Part shown: positions 13,370 to 24,318 of the stretch, piece after piece
How positions within the stretch are numbered: the stretch's first letter is position 1
How the letters are laid out: each line of letters begins with the position of its first letter
From: Campanula takesimana
Lineage: Eukaryota; Streptophyta; Magnoliopsida; Asterales; Campanulaceae
Reading direction: 5' to 3'
Assembly: GCA_026119855.1 (NCBI GenBank)
Contig: JAOWBW010000284.1
Location: forward strand, 1,263,877-1,327,876
Length of the DNA: 64,000 bases
The notes under the pieces: generated by a model
The model's database searches: none
The model's input: the letters and a program-made list of their open reading frames with translations, nothing else
Told to the model about the DNA's origin: nothing
Position numbers and translations under genes: made by a program

Positions 13370-13520
13370 ATTCTCGTGAGCACATGATACATAGTACATG
13401 GTGCATATTCTCGTGAGCACATGATACATAATTACATGGTGCATATTCTCGTGAGCACATGATACATAATTACATGGTGCATATTCTCGTGAGCACATGA
13501 TACATGATTACATGGTGCAT
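13370..13520. repeat. Four tandem 37/38-bp units inside the solo LTR
   Basis: Units start at 13370, 13407, 13445 and 13483, each beginning ATTCTCGTGAGCACATGATA and ending ACATGGTGCAT. They are nearly identical, so this is a recent local expansion. Confidence 0.92.
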
Positions 13521-13772
13521 AAAGAGTAGTCCACTAATAAGGGACTGAGTTCTGTTCTGTAGTTCAAGTAAATATCTACTTGTGCATTCTTGGTGAGTCC
13601 AGCTGGTTCTCCTTGCTTGTTCGAAAATATATAGGTTCACGCTTGTCGCGAGAGCTGGGGTTTAAGTGACAATCGGGTCCCTATGTATTTCCGCCCGACC
13701 CCTTACTACTGGCCATAGTAAGGGCATAGCTTCCTTGGTTGGAGCAATAAGCCTGACCTAAGTGAATGCTAA

Positions 13773-13918
13773 CTCCCGTCCCGAACACTACGTGGATCTT
13801 GTTATTGTGAATGACACTGAATACCAGGTCTTCTTATATACTGTTCTCCCGTCCCGAACACCACGTGGATCTTGTTATTGTGGATGACACTGGTTACCAG
13901 GTCTTCTTATATACTGCA
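13773..13918. repeat. 73-bp tandem duplication inside the solo LTR
   Basis: Copies at 13773-13845 and 13846-13918 begin CTCCCGTCCCGAACAC and differ at only a handful of positions. An open frame crossing this duplication (13811-14023) is not a gene. Confidence 0.9.
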
Positions 13919-14873
13919 CAGCAGTCTCTTGTTCCTGTTCTTGGTTGTCCTCAGCTAGAAAAGCATCGACAACAAAATGGTATTATTGGGAGGAATAAGG
14001 AAGGATTCAGGTACAATGCGTGATAGGCCTATGTGCATCTTGTGAGCTGGTCTAGCCTCTCGCACTACTTGACTACTTGTTACCTGATCATATCTTGAGC
14101 TTGATTACTTGTTGAGTTGGCTTAGCCTCTCCTATACTTGTTACTTGATGATACTTGATATATGTTTAGTTGAGTATCTACTTGTATTGTATGATAACAT
14201 GACATATAGTTGCATGTTAATAGCTTACTGAGATTTATCTCACCCTTTATTTGTTTAATTGTTTCCCCCCCCCCCCAGGAAAGCAGGGGATAGTACGCAG
14301 TGAGGCTCGACTTAGCTGGGAACTTACTCAGCAGGATATTGTTGTTCGAAGTAGTGTCCTTTTTATTTTGGTAAGGACGATCTTGTATGAGTTAGTAAAC
14401 TCTGGGCTTGTATTGGGGTAGTATTTGTTGTCCCTAGACAGTTCTTGTTTCTAGCTTATTTGCTAGACATGTCTTCCGCTGTATGTAACCTTGTTTGGTT
14501 TTAAATTTCTTGGTCTAGAACTCGTGTGAGCTATCTTAGCTCCCTACTCTTGAGTATATACATCATGTCATTTTTGTTTTTAACAGGTATTGTTCCTGTT
14601 TCCCGTTAGTTTCTTGTTTATTGTTAGTTACACGCACCAGGTTCGAGGTTCTATTAGGGAATCCCGGGACTTGGGGCGTGTCAAGTACGCGGGTTAAATT
14701 GGTTGTATTTATATAGTACGCGGGTCAATTTGGTTGTTTACTCTTTAATTTTTCATACTCACAAACACCTCCTCCCACTATTTCTCTCTCTTATTTTTTT
14801 CTTAATTTGTGTGCCAAATTTTTTGATCTCAAGTCACATGAAACGGAGGTAGTAGTATTTCACTACTACAGTA

Positions 14874-15155
14874 CTCCCTCCGTTTCATGAGAACTGAGAC
14901 TTATTTCCCTTTTCGTCCGTTTCACCTAAATTGAGACTGCCCAAAATGACAAACTTTTTAATCTTTTATATTCACACAACCCCACCACTCATTCTCTCTC
15001 TTCATTTTCCACCACTCATTTTATTCAACCAATACTACTATTTACCTCACTAATTCTCTCTCTTCATTTTCTACCACACATTTTCCTTATTTTATTAGTA
15101 TTCCTTAGTTCTTGTGCCATTTCATTTAGTCTCAGTTCTCATGAAACGAAGGGAG
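14874..15155. mobile_element. Stowaway MITE, copy 1 of the duplication
   Basis: CTCCCTCCGTTTCATGAGAA at the left and the complementary TTCTCATGAAACGAAGGGAG at the right, TA on both sides (14872-14873, 15156-15157). Confidence 0.87.
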
Positions 15156-15558
15156 TATATCGTAAGGATTCAACAAAGAAGCTTAAATATCCATCAAATC
15201 TTTGTCACATGAAACGGAGGTAGTAGTATTTCACTACTACAGTACTCCCTCCGTCCTACCTCACTTGAGACTTATTTCCATTTTGGTCCGTCCCACTTCA
15301 CTTGAGACTTCCCAAAATGGTAATCTTTTTATAATTGTATATTCAATCTACCTCACTCACTCATTCTCTCTCTTCATTTTACACAACACAATTCATTCAA
15401 CCAACCTAATATTAGAGCTAGTCTCCCATGAGAACAAGGGGATCCGTCTCATCTATGAGACGGTTTTTTTTTTACCCGGATCCATGACCCATGGGGCATA
15501 ACCTACCACGTGGCAGCCCACCAATGCCCCCCCCCATTTTTTTTTTTGAGTTTTTATA

Positions 15559-15813
15559 CTCCCTCCGTCCCACTCGAATTAGGACAAATTTCCATTTTGG
15601 ACGTCCCATTCGAATTAGGACAACCCAAAAATGAAAGTGTTTTATTTAATGGGATCCACATCCACACTCACAACAACTTTCCACTCATTATTCCCTACCC
15701 CACTTTCTCGCTCATACTTCACTTTTCATATTCACAACACCTACTCCACTAACACTTTTTCTTTAATCCCCGTGTCCAACCCCAAAATCCTAATTCGGGT
15801 GAGACGGAGGGAG
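15559..15813. mobile_element. Stowaway MITE (GAATTAGGACAA subfamily), first of three copies
   Basis: Ends CTCCCTCCGTCCCAC and complement, TA on both sides. It is closely related to 50239-50493 and, in the other orientation, 27593-27848. Confidence 0.9.
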
Positions 15814-16289
15814 TATATATTTTTTTTGGCTTTTCCGTCGTTTACCAAAAATAATAGTTACCATAACTTAATGTAATGACTGTATACATATAAAGTAACA
15901 TTGTTCATAAGTAAACGTAACACATGTTTTACAAAAACAAAAGCTCGTTTTACCTATTTTTTCAAATGTAATACTAACTATAATTACATGTAACCCAAAC
16001 AATGTATAAATGTAATTATCATTTATACTGAAATGTAATGGTGCTTTTGCAAAAATATAAAATATTGTGTATTTTGATTTTATTTTTTAAAAGAAAGTAA
16101 CATTTGAAAAATAATAACTTATGTATATGAATGTAATTGTTTATACAAATAAATGTAACACTTTGATAGATGAAATTGTAACAGATTTATAGAGATAATG
16201 TAATACTTTTACATGTATCATGATAAATTGAACCTATTGTAACTTATTAGTTGAAAACATATAGATATACTATTACTTTTCTATACATA

Positions 16290-16531
16290 CTCCCTCCGTT
16301 TTCATTTAAGTTGCAACATGGGTTGTGAAGCATAGAAATTAAGAAAGGAGAATAATGAGTGGTTGGGAGGAAGAGAGAGAATGAGTGGAGAATAATGAGT
16401 GGTTGGGAGGTAGAGAGAAAATGAGTAGAGGATTATAAAAGTAATAAACACTTTCCTTATTTGGTAATGTTGCAACTTAAATGAAATGTCAAAAACGGCA
16501 AAATGTTGTAACTTAAATGAAACGGAGGGAG
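16290..16531. mobile_element. Stowaway MITE (TTAAGTTGCAAC subfamily)
   Basis: CTCCCTCCGTTTTCATTTAA at left and its complement at right, TA-flanked. It contains two direct copies of GAATAATGAGTGGTTGGGAG near 16350-16410. Confidence 0.88.
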
Positions 16532-16995
16532 TATGTGTTACAAATTATGTATAAACACTTTTACATATAATAAAACATAGAAAAAAACACAGTTACTTTT
16601 CTGTATATATATATTACTTTTATGTATACAAACTGTTACTTTATATGTATACAGTCATTACATTAAGTTATTGTAACTATTACTCTTGACAAACCGAAAA
16701 AAAAAAAAAAACAATATAAAAATAAAAATAAATTTTTTTTTTGGCCCGTGGCAGGGTCGCCCCCTGGGTCATGGAGCTGGTTCAATGGGCCGGGTCATGG
16801 GTCAAAAAATGACCCATCTCATCCATGAGACGGATCCCCTTGTTCTCACCTCTAAGTTTTTGTCCTACTATTAACTCCACTCATTCTCTCTCTTCATTTT
16901 CTACCACACATTTCCTTTATTTTATTCTTTTTCCTTAGTTATTGACTTATTGTACCCACTTCTTATGTCTCTCAAATGAGGTGGGATGGAGGGAG

Positions 16996-17385
16996 TATAT
17001 CGTAAGGGTTCAACAAAGAAGCTTAAATATCCATCAAATCTTGCATCGAAATATAGAGCCATCGCAAGTGGTGAACTCGAAATCACCAGAGAGCCAAGGA
17101 GAAGTTTAAATCGAAGACGTCTGTCTGGAGAATTGAACAGATCCAGGCCGAATGTGGACCAAAAAGTGAGAGAAATGGACGATTGATCCGGACGACGGAG
17201 AAGAAATTGTCCAGCGATTCGAACAGATATTGTCCGATGGAGGGGTGTTGTTGAAAATCTACATTGATGGACAAAATCGAATAGACTCTCCGGCTTCCAT
17301 CAGTCTCTTCTTCGCCGCCGATACCATATTTTTCTCCATCGTTGTTGTAAGTTGAAATATTGGGGATGCCATTTGATACGAAATA
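16996..17385. other. Non-repetitive stretch, no gene recognised
   Basis: Slightly GC-richer than its surroundings, with an open frame at 16986-17186 on plus. I recognise no domain. It could be a captured gene fragment or 5' sequence of a decayed gene. Confidence 0.25.
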
Positions 17386-17677
17386 CTTAGTGTTAGTGTG
17401 AACTTATTTTTTTTTTCGTCCGTCCGAGGTTAGTGCGAACTGCCCAAAATAGCAAAGAATCTTTACTATTCCTCCCACTCATTCTCATACTTTACTTTTA
17501 CACTTACAACATTAATCAACTTACTATTCCTCCCACTCATTCTCTCTCCTATTTAATTTTTCATACTCACAAACACCTTCTTCCATTATTTATCTCTCTT
17601 ACTTTTTCTTAATTTGTGTGCCCAAAATTTTGGTTCACACTAAAATTTTGGTTCACACTAAGTAGAAACGGTGGGAG
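17386..17677. mobile_element. Degenerate Stowaway MITE
   Basis: Right end GAAACGGTGGGAG then TA; the left end is worn (CTTAGTGTTAGTG). The body matches the host Stowaway of the nest at 9374. Near the right end TAAAATTTTGGTTCACACTA is partly duplicated. From 17680 to 18156 I see no gene. Confidence 0.65.
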
Positions 17678-18156
17678 TATAAGCCATAAGGAAAGTGGTA
17701 GAGAAAGAAAGCAAACCAAAATGTGCTTTTCCAAAGAATCGCATCCCGATTGACGTACGCATGGACGGAGACGAAGTGACAAAATTACGTAACTACGTCC
17801 TAGGACATCATGCACAAAGAGAGTGGGATCTCTTAAGTTAGTTCGAAGCAAGCTGCGTCTAAGACAGCCACAGTAATGGACCTAGAGTCGAAATAGGAAG
17901 AAAGAGAGCTGCCGTCCCGGTCCGTCACACAGAAAACTATAACGGAAATCCCCCACCAACCCCTTTTGCAGTGTACTTCAGCGAGCACCTCAGCTTTCTC
18001 GGCCGGGCACTACACAAATATGCTCCAGGCATTTTTTGGCCAATCAGTGAATAAAATATGGAGAATACAGAGGGGTAGGTTTGGAATTGGTGACTTATTT
18101 AGGGATATTTTTGTCCATCGTTGATTCAGAATGGGTCCACTTTTACACGTACATGG

Positions 18157-18306
18157 AGTGTCCCGTTATGTTTTTAATGGGTGTTAAAAAAATGGTCTCA
18201 AAATTTTTAAGATCTTAAGCACGCAAGTCACATTTGATGTTTCAAAAGTTAGTAAGTCAAATTGATTGAAAACTGAAAGTACGAATGCCAATTTTACAAT
18301 AAATTC
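18157..18306 (+). repeat. Dispersed repeat, partner of 8144-8248
   Basis: Same ordered landmarks as the inverted copy near 8.2 kb (AGTGTCCCG, GGTCTCAAAA, CATTTGATGTTTCAAAAG). Class unknown. Confidence 0.45.
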
Positions 18307-18437
18307 AAAATTTTATACTACTTCTTTGATAATGTTAATAAAAACATTTTATAAAGATAGAGTAATGTTAATAGAAATCTAACAAATATTATGAAGTATC
18401 ATCAAAAATATTTTTAATGATATATTTCAATATAATA

Positions 18438-18711
18438 CTACCTTTGTTCCAGAGCATATGTTTACCTTTCCATTTACACAAAGATTAAGAAATGGTGGAA
18501 GTGATGTAAGTGTTGTGAGTATAAAAAGTAAGATAAGAGAGAATGTGGGGTACAGAACAGTAAGTTGGTTGATGTTGTGAGTATAGAAAGTAAATAAGGA
18601 GAAAGAATGAGTAGAGGAATAGTAAAAATTCTCTGTCATTTTAGAAAGTGAACAGAAACTATGAGACGTACTACAAAAGAAATGTGGATATATACTCTGA
18701 GATAGAGTGAG
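18438..18711. mobile_element. Divergent Stowaway MITE
   Basis: Left CTACCTTTGTTCCAGAG and right complement of CTCACTCTATCTCAGAG, TA on both sides. The body contains the usual TTGTGAGTATA repeats. Confidence 0.7.
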
Positions 18712-18848
18712 TAGTTACTTTTTTTTTAATTATCAAAGTATAATTAAGCTATTGACCTTATAATTTAATGAGTGGAGGAAGCTTAATTTTGGAAAATTTA
18801 GTGACATGTGCAAAATGTAGATCAAAGTTACAAATATAGCAATATATA

Positions 18849-19482
18849 GGGAAAAATCATATTTTGGCACTAAAATTAGACTGAACTTATACCATTTTCA
18901 AAATATGCTCAATATGTCGACAAATCTGTTAAAAGTTTAATGAAATTTAGCCACATGACCACGCATAACTAATTTCGTTAAATACGATCTAGGGTGAATG
19001 GATTTTTGGGGGCATTTAATTTGTAATATTTCCTATATAAACTAGGAGCTAATGTCATTTCGCACTAATTAATTTGTAGTCTTTAGCATGCATGTCGACA
19101 ATGTAAAATATTGTTTAAAAACATAGTACTCCATCCGTCCCAAAATGATTTTCACGTTTGACTATTCAAACTTTTTAAGGATATGAACACTTGCTTTGCT
19201 AGCCATGTCTTTTTTTATGCACTTATAAGCCTAAATTGTAGAAATGTGAAGAACTTTTTGGGATAACGAGAATTGGCAAATGAGAATATCATTTTGGGAC
19301 GGAGGGAGTAAACATTAGTCAAGTGGCTATATCTCGTTAGGTTTTGAGCTAATTTATTAATGAAATGAGAATATTTTGAAAAATGTGGAAGTTCAGTGTG
19401 AAAATTATCCAAAATAAAAGTTAATTAGTGAGAACTTATTCAAAAAGGCTAAAGTTTAGTGACTAAAATATATTTTTCGCCC
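18849..19482. mobile_element. Non-autonomous MULE-like element with nested Stowaway
   Basis: Inverted ends GGGAAAAATCATATTTTGG (left) and GGGCGAAAAATATATTTTAG (inverted right), both followed by CACTAAA and, further in, TTTCAAAATAT and TAGCCACxTGAC. The arms are over 100 bp but diverged, and I could not find a matching 9-bp duplication. A short Stowaway sits inside at 19129-19308 (CTCCATCCGTCCCAAAATGA and complement, TA-flanked). Confidence 0.6.
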
Positions 19483-19918
19483 TTTTTTATGGGATAACGT
19501 GCTTTTAAACATTGTGACGAACAGTACTATAAATTTTGATGCTGTAAGGGTATCTCCGACGGACACCATTTCTCACACTATAACACTAAATTGGCTACTA
19601 TTCATCCCTCCAATGGACACTAAATTTTTACACTAATTTGGTGTAAATGAATAGTGTTGCACCAAATTTGTGTAACACTATTCATTACACCAAATTTGGT
19701 GTAATATTTTCACTTGTCACATTTAGTCCCTCTAAATTGTAAAAACTCACACATTGTAAATTATGTTAATTAAATTATATGTTAATAAATTATATAATAT
19801 ATTTTACTTAATTATAAAAGTACAATGCATAAAAATAATTATAAAAACATAATATTATATCATCTCAATTAAAAGAGAGGGGTTTATATGTAAAAATCAT
19901 AGACTTTAAGTATTGTTT

Positions 19919-20068
19919 GTGTAACAATGAGTGTCAGTGGAAAAATGAGGTGGATAGAGAATATTCCTTTTTAGTGTGAAAAATAGTGTGATACATTGGA
20001 GAAGATTTTTATTTAGTGTAACATTTGGTGTAAAACTTACACCAAATTTGGTGTTCTCCATTGGAGAT
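19919..20068. repeat. 150-bp direct repeat, left copy (right copy 21456-21606)
   Basis: From GTGTAACAATGAGTG to CCATTGGAGAT. The right copy differs by one substitution and one added A. The two copies bracket the truncated LTR. Confidence 0.93.
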
Positions 20069-21447
20069 TGTTGGTCCCAAAGACACAACAAGGGTATGAA
20101 AAGAGGCTAGAGGGGGGGTGAATAGCCTATTTAAAATTATCAACCATTTTTCAAAATTCAACCTTATGCTTACTCTTGAATTTTGTGTTCAAGTAAAAAC
20201 CACTAGTTCAAGGTAAAATGCACAGCGTAAGTTTTTGATGAAACGAAGTAGAGTTGGTTTTGAAGTTAAATCGACGAGGTAAGTAAATAGTGCGGTCAGC
20301 AATATTGCGGTCGACAATATTGCGGTCGGCAAAGATAGAGATATGAAATATTCAGTTTGCGGTAAGCAATGCGGCAAGGTAACCTTGCGGTCAGCTATAT
20401 GCGGTCGGCAAAGGTTACAGACGAGGTAGGTTGAAAATGAAGTTTTGTGTCAGTGAGTTTTGGCAAAAGCTAAGTAGTCAGAAGTAGTAACTTAGGCAAT
20501 AGGCAAGCAACAAACACAATTCACAATCGTTTGATAATAAGAACAATTGCAGAAAGTAAATTTGCAGAATGTAAATGACACAATGATTTGGAAAAGTTCG
20601 ATCTGTTAAAAGATCTACGTCCTTTACCAAGATGGTCAGTCTTGGATTTTGAATAGAGGATATATTAATTCTCTTGAGTACAAATTACAAAGATGAAGAT
20701 TTGAATTAATTCCTACTTTCTATGAAGAACAAATCCTAGAGTTAGACCGGTGTATCCCTAATGATGCAATCTACGTGATTGATCAATAGGGGTGTGTGTG
20801 TGTAAAGAATCAAGAGCTCTATATAATCTAAATGATTGAGAGCCTAATGAATCTTTACGTGTTGCTGGGCTTGAGATTTGATGTTCTTGAAGGCTTGCTG
20901 GGGATCTTTGAAGATTTGAAGGCGAATGCTTGAAGATTCAAATGATTCTGGAAATCTGAGTATGATCTTCAATCACCAAGTATTTCGACAACAATTTTCT
21001 CTCTTTGAATCTCAGCACCTTTCAATGAAGAAAGTAAGGACTATTTATAGCCTTGGGTGAGAGAGATAGCTGTTGAAAGATGATGAGCTGTCACATTCTG
21101 ATTGGAGCTCATATCTTTGTCTTGTAGTTGCAGAAGTTAGTGGTCCAGAAGTACTATCTTGTACGACCAAATTCAAATTTGAATTTGCAACGTTCAAATC
21201 AAACTTTGTCTTTACTTGGATTTGCGGTCTCCAAGGTATGCGGTCACCAGTGAGGTCAATAGTGCGGTCGCCTATGTGCGGTCGCCTAGGTGAGGTTGGC
21301 AGACTTGGCAAATTTCGCAGAAGTCTTTCAGCAGCAGCATTTCTTCAAAATTTGAGGGGCTGATCTTCTAAGCCTAGCTAAACTAAAAATGGACTTAACT
21401 AATGAAGTTTTAAAACTTCTTACAATAAGGCCTAAAGTCCATAAAAA
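20069..21447 (-). repeat. Truncated SIRE-like copia LTR
   Basis: Starts TGTTGGTCCCAAAG and follows the LTR at 61658-63106 landmark by landmark: GGGGGGGTGAATAG, AAATGCACAGCG, GATCTACGTCCTxTACCAAG, ACCGGTGTAT, GATGAGCTGTCxC, CTAAAGTCCATxAAA. Homology ends near 21447, so about 100 bp including the other terminus is missing. Divergence between the two LTRs is high, so they are different families of one lineage. It contains repeated GCGGTC motifs at 20285-20420 and 21220-21290. Confidence 0.72.
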
Positions 21448-21714
21448 GTAATATTGTGTAACAATGAGTGTTAGTGGAAAAATGAGGTGGATAGAGAATA
21501 TTCCTTTTTAGTGTGAAAAATAGTGTGATACATTGGAGAAGATTTTTATTTAGTGTAACATTTGGTGTAAAACTTACACCAAAATTTGGTGTTCTCCATT
21601 GGAGATGCTCTAACTTGTAATTATTAATCGCATACTAAGGATATTAACATTTGTTAAACATAAAGAGTTAAGTTACACGCTCATTTCATTCCTTCTTCCT
21701 CGTGGTCTCCCAAA

Positions 21715-22266
21715 TAGACATGCCCGGTTCACGGTTCGCCAAAAACCAAAACCGTAAGTTCATGAACCATTAACTTACGGTTTACGGTATAATTCACGAT
21801 TCAATGATTCAACTGCGAGACATATTACGCATGCAAGCAGTTACTCCATTTGTCCTGGTATAGACGTCTACTTATTCATTTTCGTTTGTCCTAAAATAAA
21901 TGTCGTGTTACTAAAAATCGGGTATGAAGTATGGTGATTTCCCTATACTGCCCGTTTTAATAGGCACAAACACTGCAATGCCATAGGAGTTGTCACTCTA
22001 ACCATATTAATAGATTGAGGCAACCAAGGAAACATAACTAAAAGCTTAAAATTATCAACAGTGACATTTATTCCGAATAAATGGAGTATAAATTTCCAAT
22101 TTATTTGAGTTTATAATGTGTAAACAGCCGGTCTAAACCCCCGATTTTGGAAGCCAAACTGCGTATGAACCATAAACCGCCGGTTCATTCAGATCAAGGG
22201 TTTACGGTTTTCAACGTTCGAAGTCGCTGGTTTATCTGGCTCAAACGTGAATCATGGACATGTATA
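21715..22266. mobile_element. hAT-like MITE with nested Stowaway
   Basis: Ends TAGACATGCCC (left) and TATACATGTCC (inverted right) with TTCACG further in. CTCCCAAA (21707-21714) and TCCCCAAA (22267-22274) are a 7-of-8 match, as expected for a worn hAT 8-bp duplication. Repeated GGTTTACGGTTT text is typical of small hAT relatives. A divergent Stowaway (21844-22086, CTCCATTTGTCC and complement) is inside. From 22275 to 22652 I see nothing. Confidence 0.52.
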
Positions 22267-23045
22267 TCCCCAAACACAATCATGATAACAATATCTTTTT
22301 TTCTTTTGAACTAAGACGATATATTAATTGCAAATGCAATTGGCAAACGAGTGACTCTAACAGTATGTAGAGGCTCAACCCAAATACTCGAAATTTAAAC
22401 TAGTCGAACGGATTTCGTTATGTAACCTGCCATTACATTTGTGTACGTCTTACTTGTAAAAGAAAGACGGAAAGATTGGTAGCAAGCGTATGTTTGCACT
22501 CTTCCATCACGCTACCTACCTCTTATATGTCTGACTCGGATGACCGAATACCATTATGAGTTATCTTCGGGTTCACTTTGAAAATTGATATAATTGTATT
22601 CCCATTATCCACGGTAAGGGTTCAATCGTTCAAGAAGTCTCACCGCTTCGCCCTCCGTAGTATGATGATAAAGTTGGGATAAATATGAGTTTTTATTTTA
22701 ATTACTTGTTATTTTATTATTATTTTCGGATTTAATATTAGTTGGTTAGTATTTTCATTATTAGAAGTATATTAGGACTTTATTTTGATAAATTAATGGC
22801 CTATTAGGTTACCTTATATGTTAGGCTTTATTTTAGGACGCTATTTCTTGTTTTCCAAGTGTTATAGGTGCTATAAAATACCCTCAAAGTTGTAATCCGA
22901 AAATTAGTGTTTTGATTAATAAAAATTACATTTGCCGTCGTGCAATTATTAGGGTTTTAACCCTTTATCTTGTTTCAATTCTGTTCGGTCAATTCTCATA
23001 ACCTCTTTCTGCATCATTTGGTATCAGCTTCCTGGTTGATTATCA

Positions 23046-23966
23046 ATGATCGGACGAGGACGTGGTGGTGGTGGTCGTGGTAGGAGTCATGTAGCGGAAC
23101 CCCAACCAGATGATTCCCATAAAAAACATGACCTACGTGACATCGGAAGGACGAATTGCGAAGACAAATTCAAGTAATCCAACGTCGCGTTGCGCGCTTG
23201 AAGATTAAAAAAATCCAACGTCGCCTTGCGCCTTTGGAGGTTCAACGAATCCAAAGTCGTCTTACGTGTTTGGAGATTCAAGTACTCCAACTTTGTCTGA
23301 CGCGTTTGGAGGCTTCCACAAACGTGGGCTCTGATTCAGATGTGTGGTCTGATGATGAGAATGACGAGGATATCAATCCCTTCGATTGGGATCAAGAATT
23401 CAGCTACATGAACGGGCAGATCCTTCACGGGATATCGGTATAAAGATTGAAAGTCCAAAGTTTAAAGGTAGGCACATCCTGACGAGTTTTATGGCGGGTT
23501 AAATATAGTTACTGTTGAAAGTGTTTTTGAATCAAAGATTTCCGACCTTGTCATAGATTGGTCAAAACCATCAATCTATGATGAGTGTAATTGCGAAATA
23601 TGTCAATTGTTGATATCTCCTCCTATTGACGTAACAATAGTTGACGTCGATTTTTTTTTCAAGTGATGAGTTGATGTTGAAGTTTGAGAATGACCAGATT
23701 CTTGGTGCAACGTTTTCGGCTTCAACTGAAGGTACTATATATGGGTATTATTATAAGGATCCATTTGATATTGAAATTCCAAGTATTTCATTTTTTTTTG
23801 TTTTTCAAAAGATTGATGATTGAGAGCTTTTTATTAAATGGATGGGCTGATTGGATGGACATATTGACGAGTAATATCAAGTATAAAGTTCGTCGAAGAC
23901 TGAAGGAAAAATTGCAAGATGTGTTTCCAAAAGCAACGACTCAAATTCGAGGTCAAATTTTTTCTA
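23046..23966 (+). pseudogene. Decayed gag of the short LTR element
   Basis: Starts MIGRGRGGGGRGR, then breaks frame. Residues encoded at 23168-23311 form four 12-residue repeats of the type IQxIQRRLxRLE (36 bp each), an amphipathic coiled-coil pattern. They are followed by an acidic stretch with DENDEDINPFDW, a motif seen near the N-terminus of Ty3/gypsy gag proteins. Several stops and frameshifts follow. No protease or polymerase is present. Confidence 0.55.
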
Positions 23967-24318
23967 AGAAGAGGAGAATGATGCAGTATGATGATAAAGT
24001 TGGGATAAATATGAGTTTTTATTTTAATTACTTGTTATTTTATTTTTATTTTCGGATTTAATATTAGTTGGTTAGTATTTTCAATATTAGAAGTATATTA
24101 AGACTTTATTTTGATAAATTAATGACCTATTAGGTTACCTTATATGTTAAGCTTTATTTTAGGACGTTATTTCTTGTTTTCCAAGTTTTATGGGTGCTAT
24201 AAAATAGCCTCAAAGTTGTAATCCGAAAATTAGTGTTTTGATTAATAAAAAATACTTTTGCTGTCGTGCAATTATTAGGGTTTTAACCCTTTATCTTATT
24301 TCAATTCCGTTCGGTCAC

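Larger units (their letters stand above)
10677..14683 (+). mobile_element. 4.0-kb solo LTR related to Tekay-type chromovirus
   Basis: Starts TGTAACGCCC, ends GGGGCGTGTCA, flanked by the 5-bp duplication AGTAC (10672-10676 and 14684-14688). There is no internal region, so it is a solo LTR left by LTR-LTR recombination. It shares ordered landmarks with the 2.2-kb LTRs at 37015 and 43810: a TGTAxCGxCC start, ACTTGTAAATTTGGGAC, and GCTTACTGAGATTTAT near the end. At 4,007 bp it is nearly twice as long, largely from degenerate internal duplications between about 11.2 and 13.0 kb and the tandem repeats annotated separately. Confidence 0.85.
9562..14743. mobile_element. Non-autonomous Mutator-like element (1.2 kb), itself interrupted
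   Basis: Terminal inverted repeats start GAGTAAATAACC (left) and GAGTAAACAACC (inverted right), both continuing AAATTGACCCGCGTACT and extending about 160 bp. TTTAATTTT is duplicated exactly at 9553-9561 and 14744-14752, the 9-bp duplication of the Mutator superfamily. The core contains GT-rich (about 10133-10170) and GGT-rich (about 10388-10500) simple sequence and no transposase. Open frames over the GGT tract are low-complexity artefacts. Confidence 0.87.
9374..14852. mobile_element. Stowaway MITE split by a nested MULE and LTR
   Basis: The left half (9374-9561) starts CTCCCTCCGTTTCA after TA. The right half (14744-14852) ends TGAAACGGAGGTAG before TA. Joined over the insertion, the two halves make about 290 bp that match the uninterrupted relative at 17386-17677, including ACTCACAAACACC. 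It is the oldest layer of a three-level nest. Confidence 0.85.
15415..16864. mobile_element. Fold-back Mutator-like element with long inverted arms
   Basis: Flanked by CTAATATTA (15406-15414) and CTACTATTA (16865-16873), an 8-of-9 match as expected for an aged MULE duplication. Both ends carry GAGAACAAGGGGATCCGTCT followed by the palindromic ATGAGACGG block. The arms continue inward for hundreds of bases: TAACTTAATGTAATGACTGT near 15860 is inverted near 16660. No coding region. Two Stowaways are nested inside (15559 and 16290). Confidence 0.78.
15245..16995. mobile_element. Stowaway MITE, copy 2, interrupted by a MULE
   Basis: Left part 15245-15414 starts CTCCCTCCGTCCTACCTCA. Right part from 16865 ends with GAGGTGGGATGGAGGGAG, then TA. 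The body resumes in register across the insertion. Confidence 0.85.
14833..17042. repeat. Tandem duplication with a MITE in each copy
   Basis: Copy 1 is 14833-15203, copy 2 is 15204-17042 (enlarged by a 1.45-kb insertion). Left flanks, from GTCACATGAAACGG to the TA before the MITE, are identical over about 40 bases. Right flanks (TATCGTAAGG through ATCCATCAAATCTT) differ at one base. The MITE bodies between them, however, differ strongly. Confidence 0.85.
19548..21610. mobile_element. PIF/Harbinger-type MITE interrupted by an LTR fragment
   Basis: Flanked by TAA (19545-19547 and 21611-21613). Ends GGGTATCTCC (left) and GAGCATCTCC (inverted right). The body is rich in the self-complementary ACACCAAATTTGGTGT. 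The right 150 bp occurs twice, once on each side of an LTR fragment. Confidence 0.68.
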
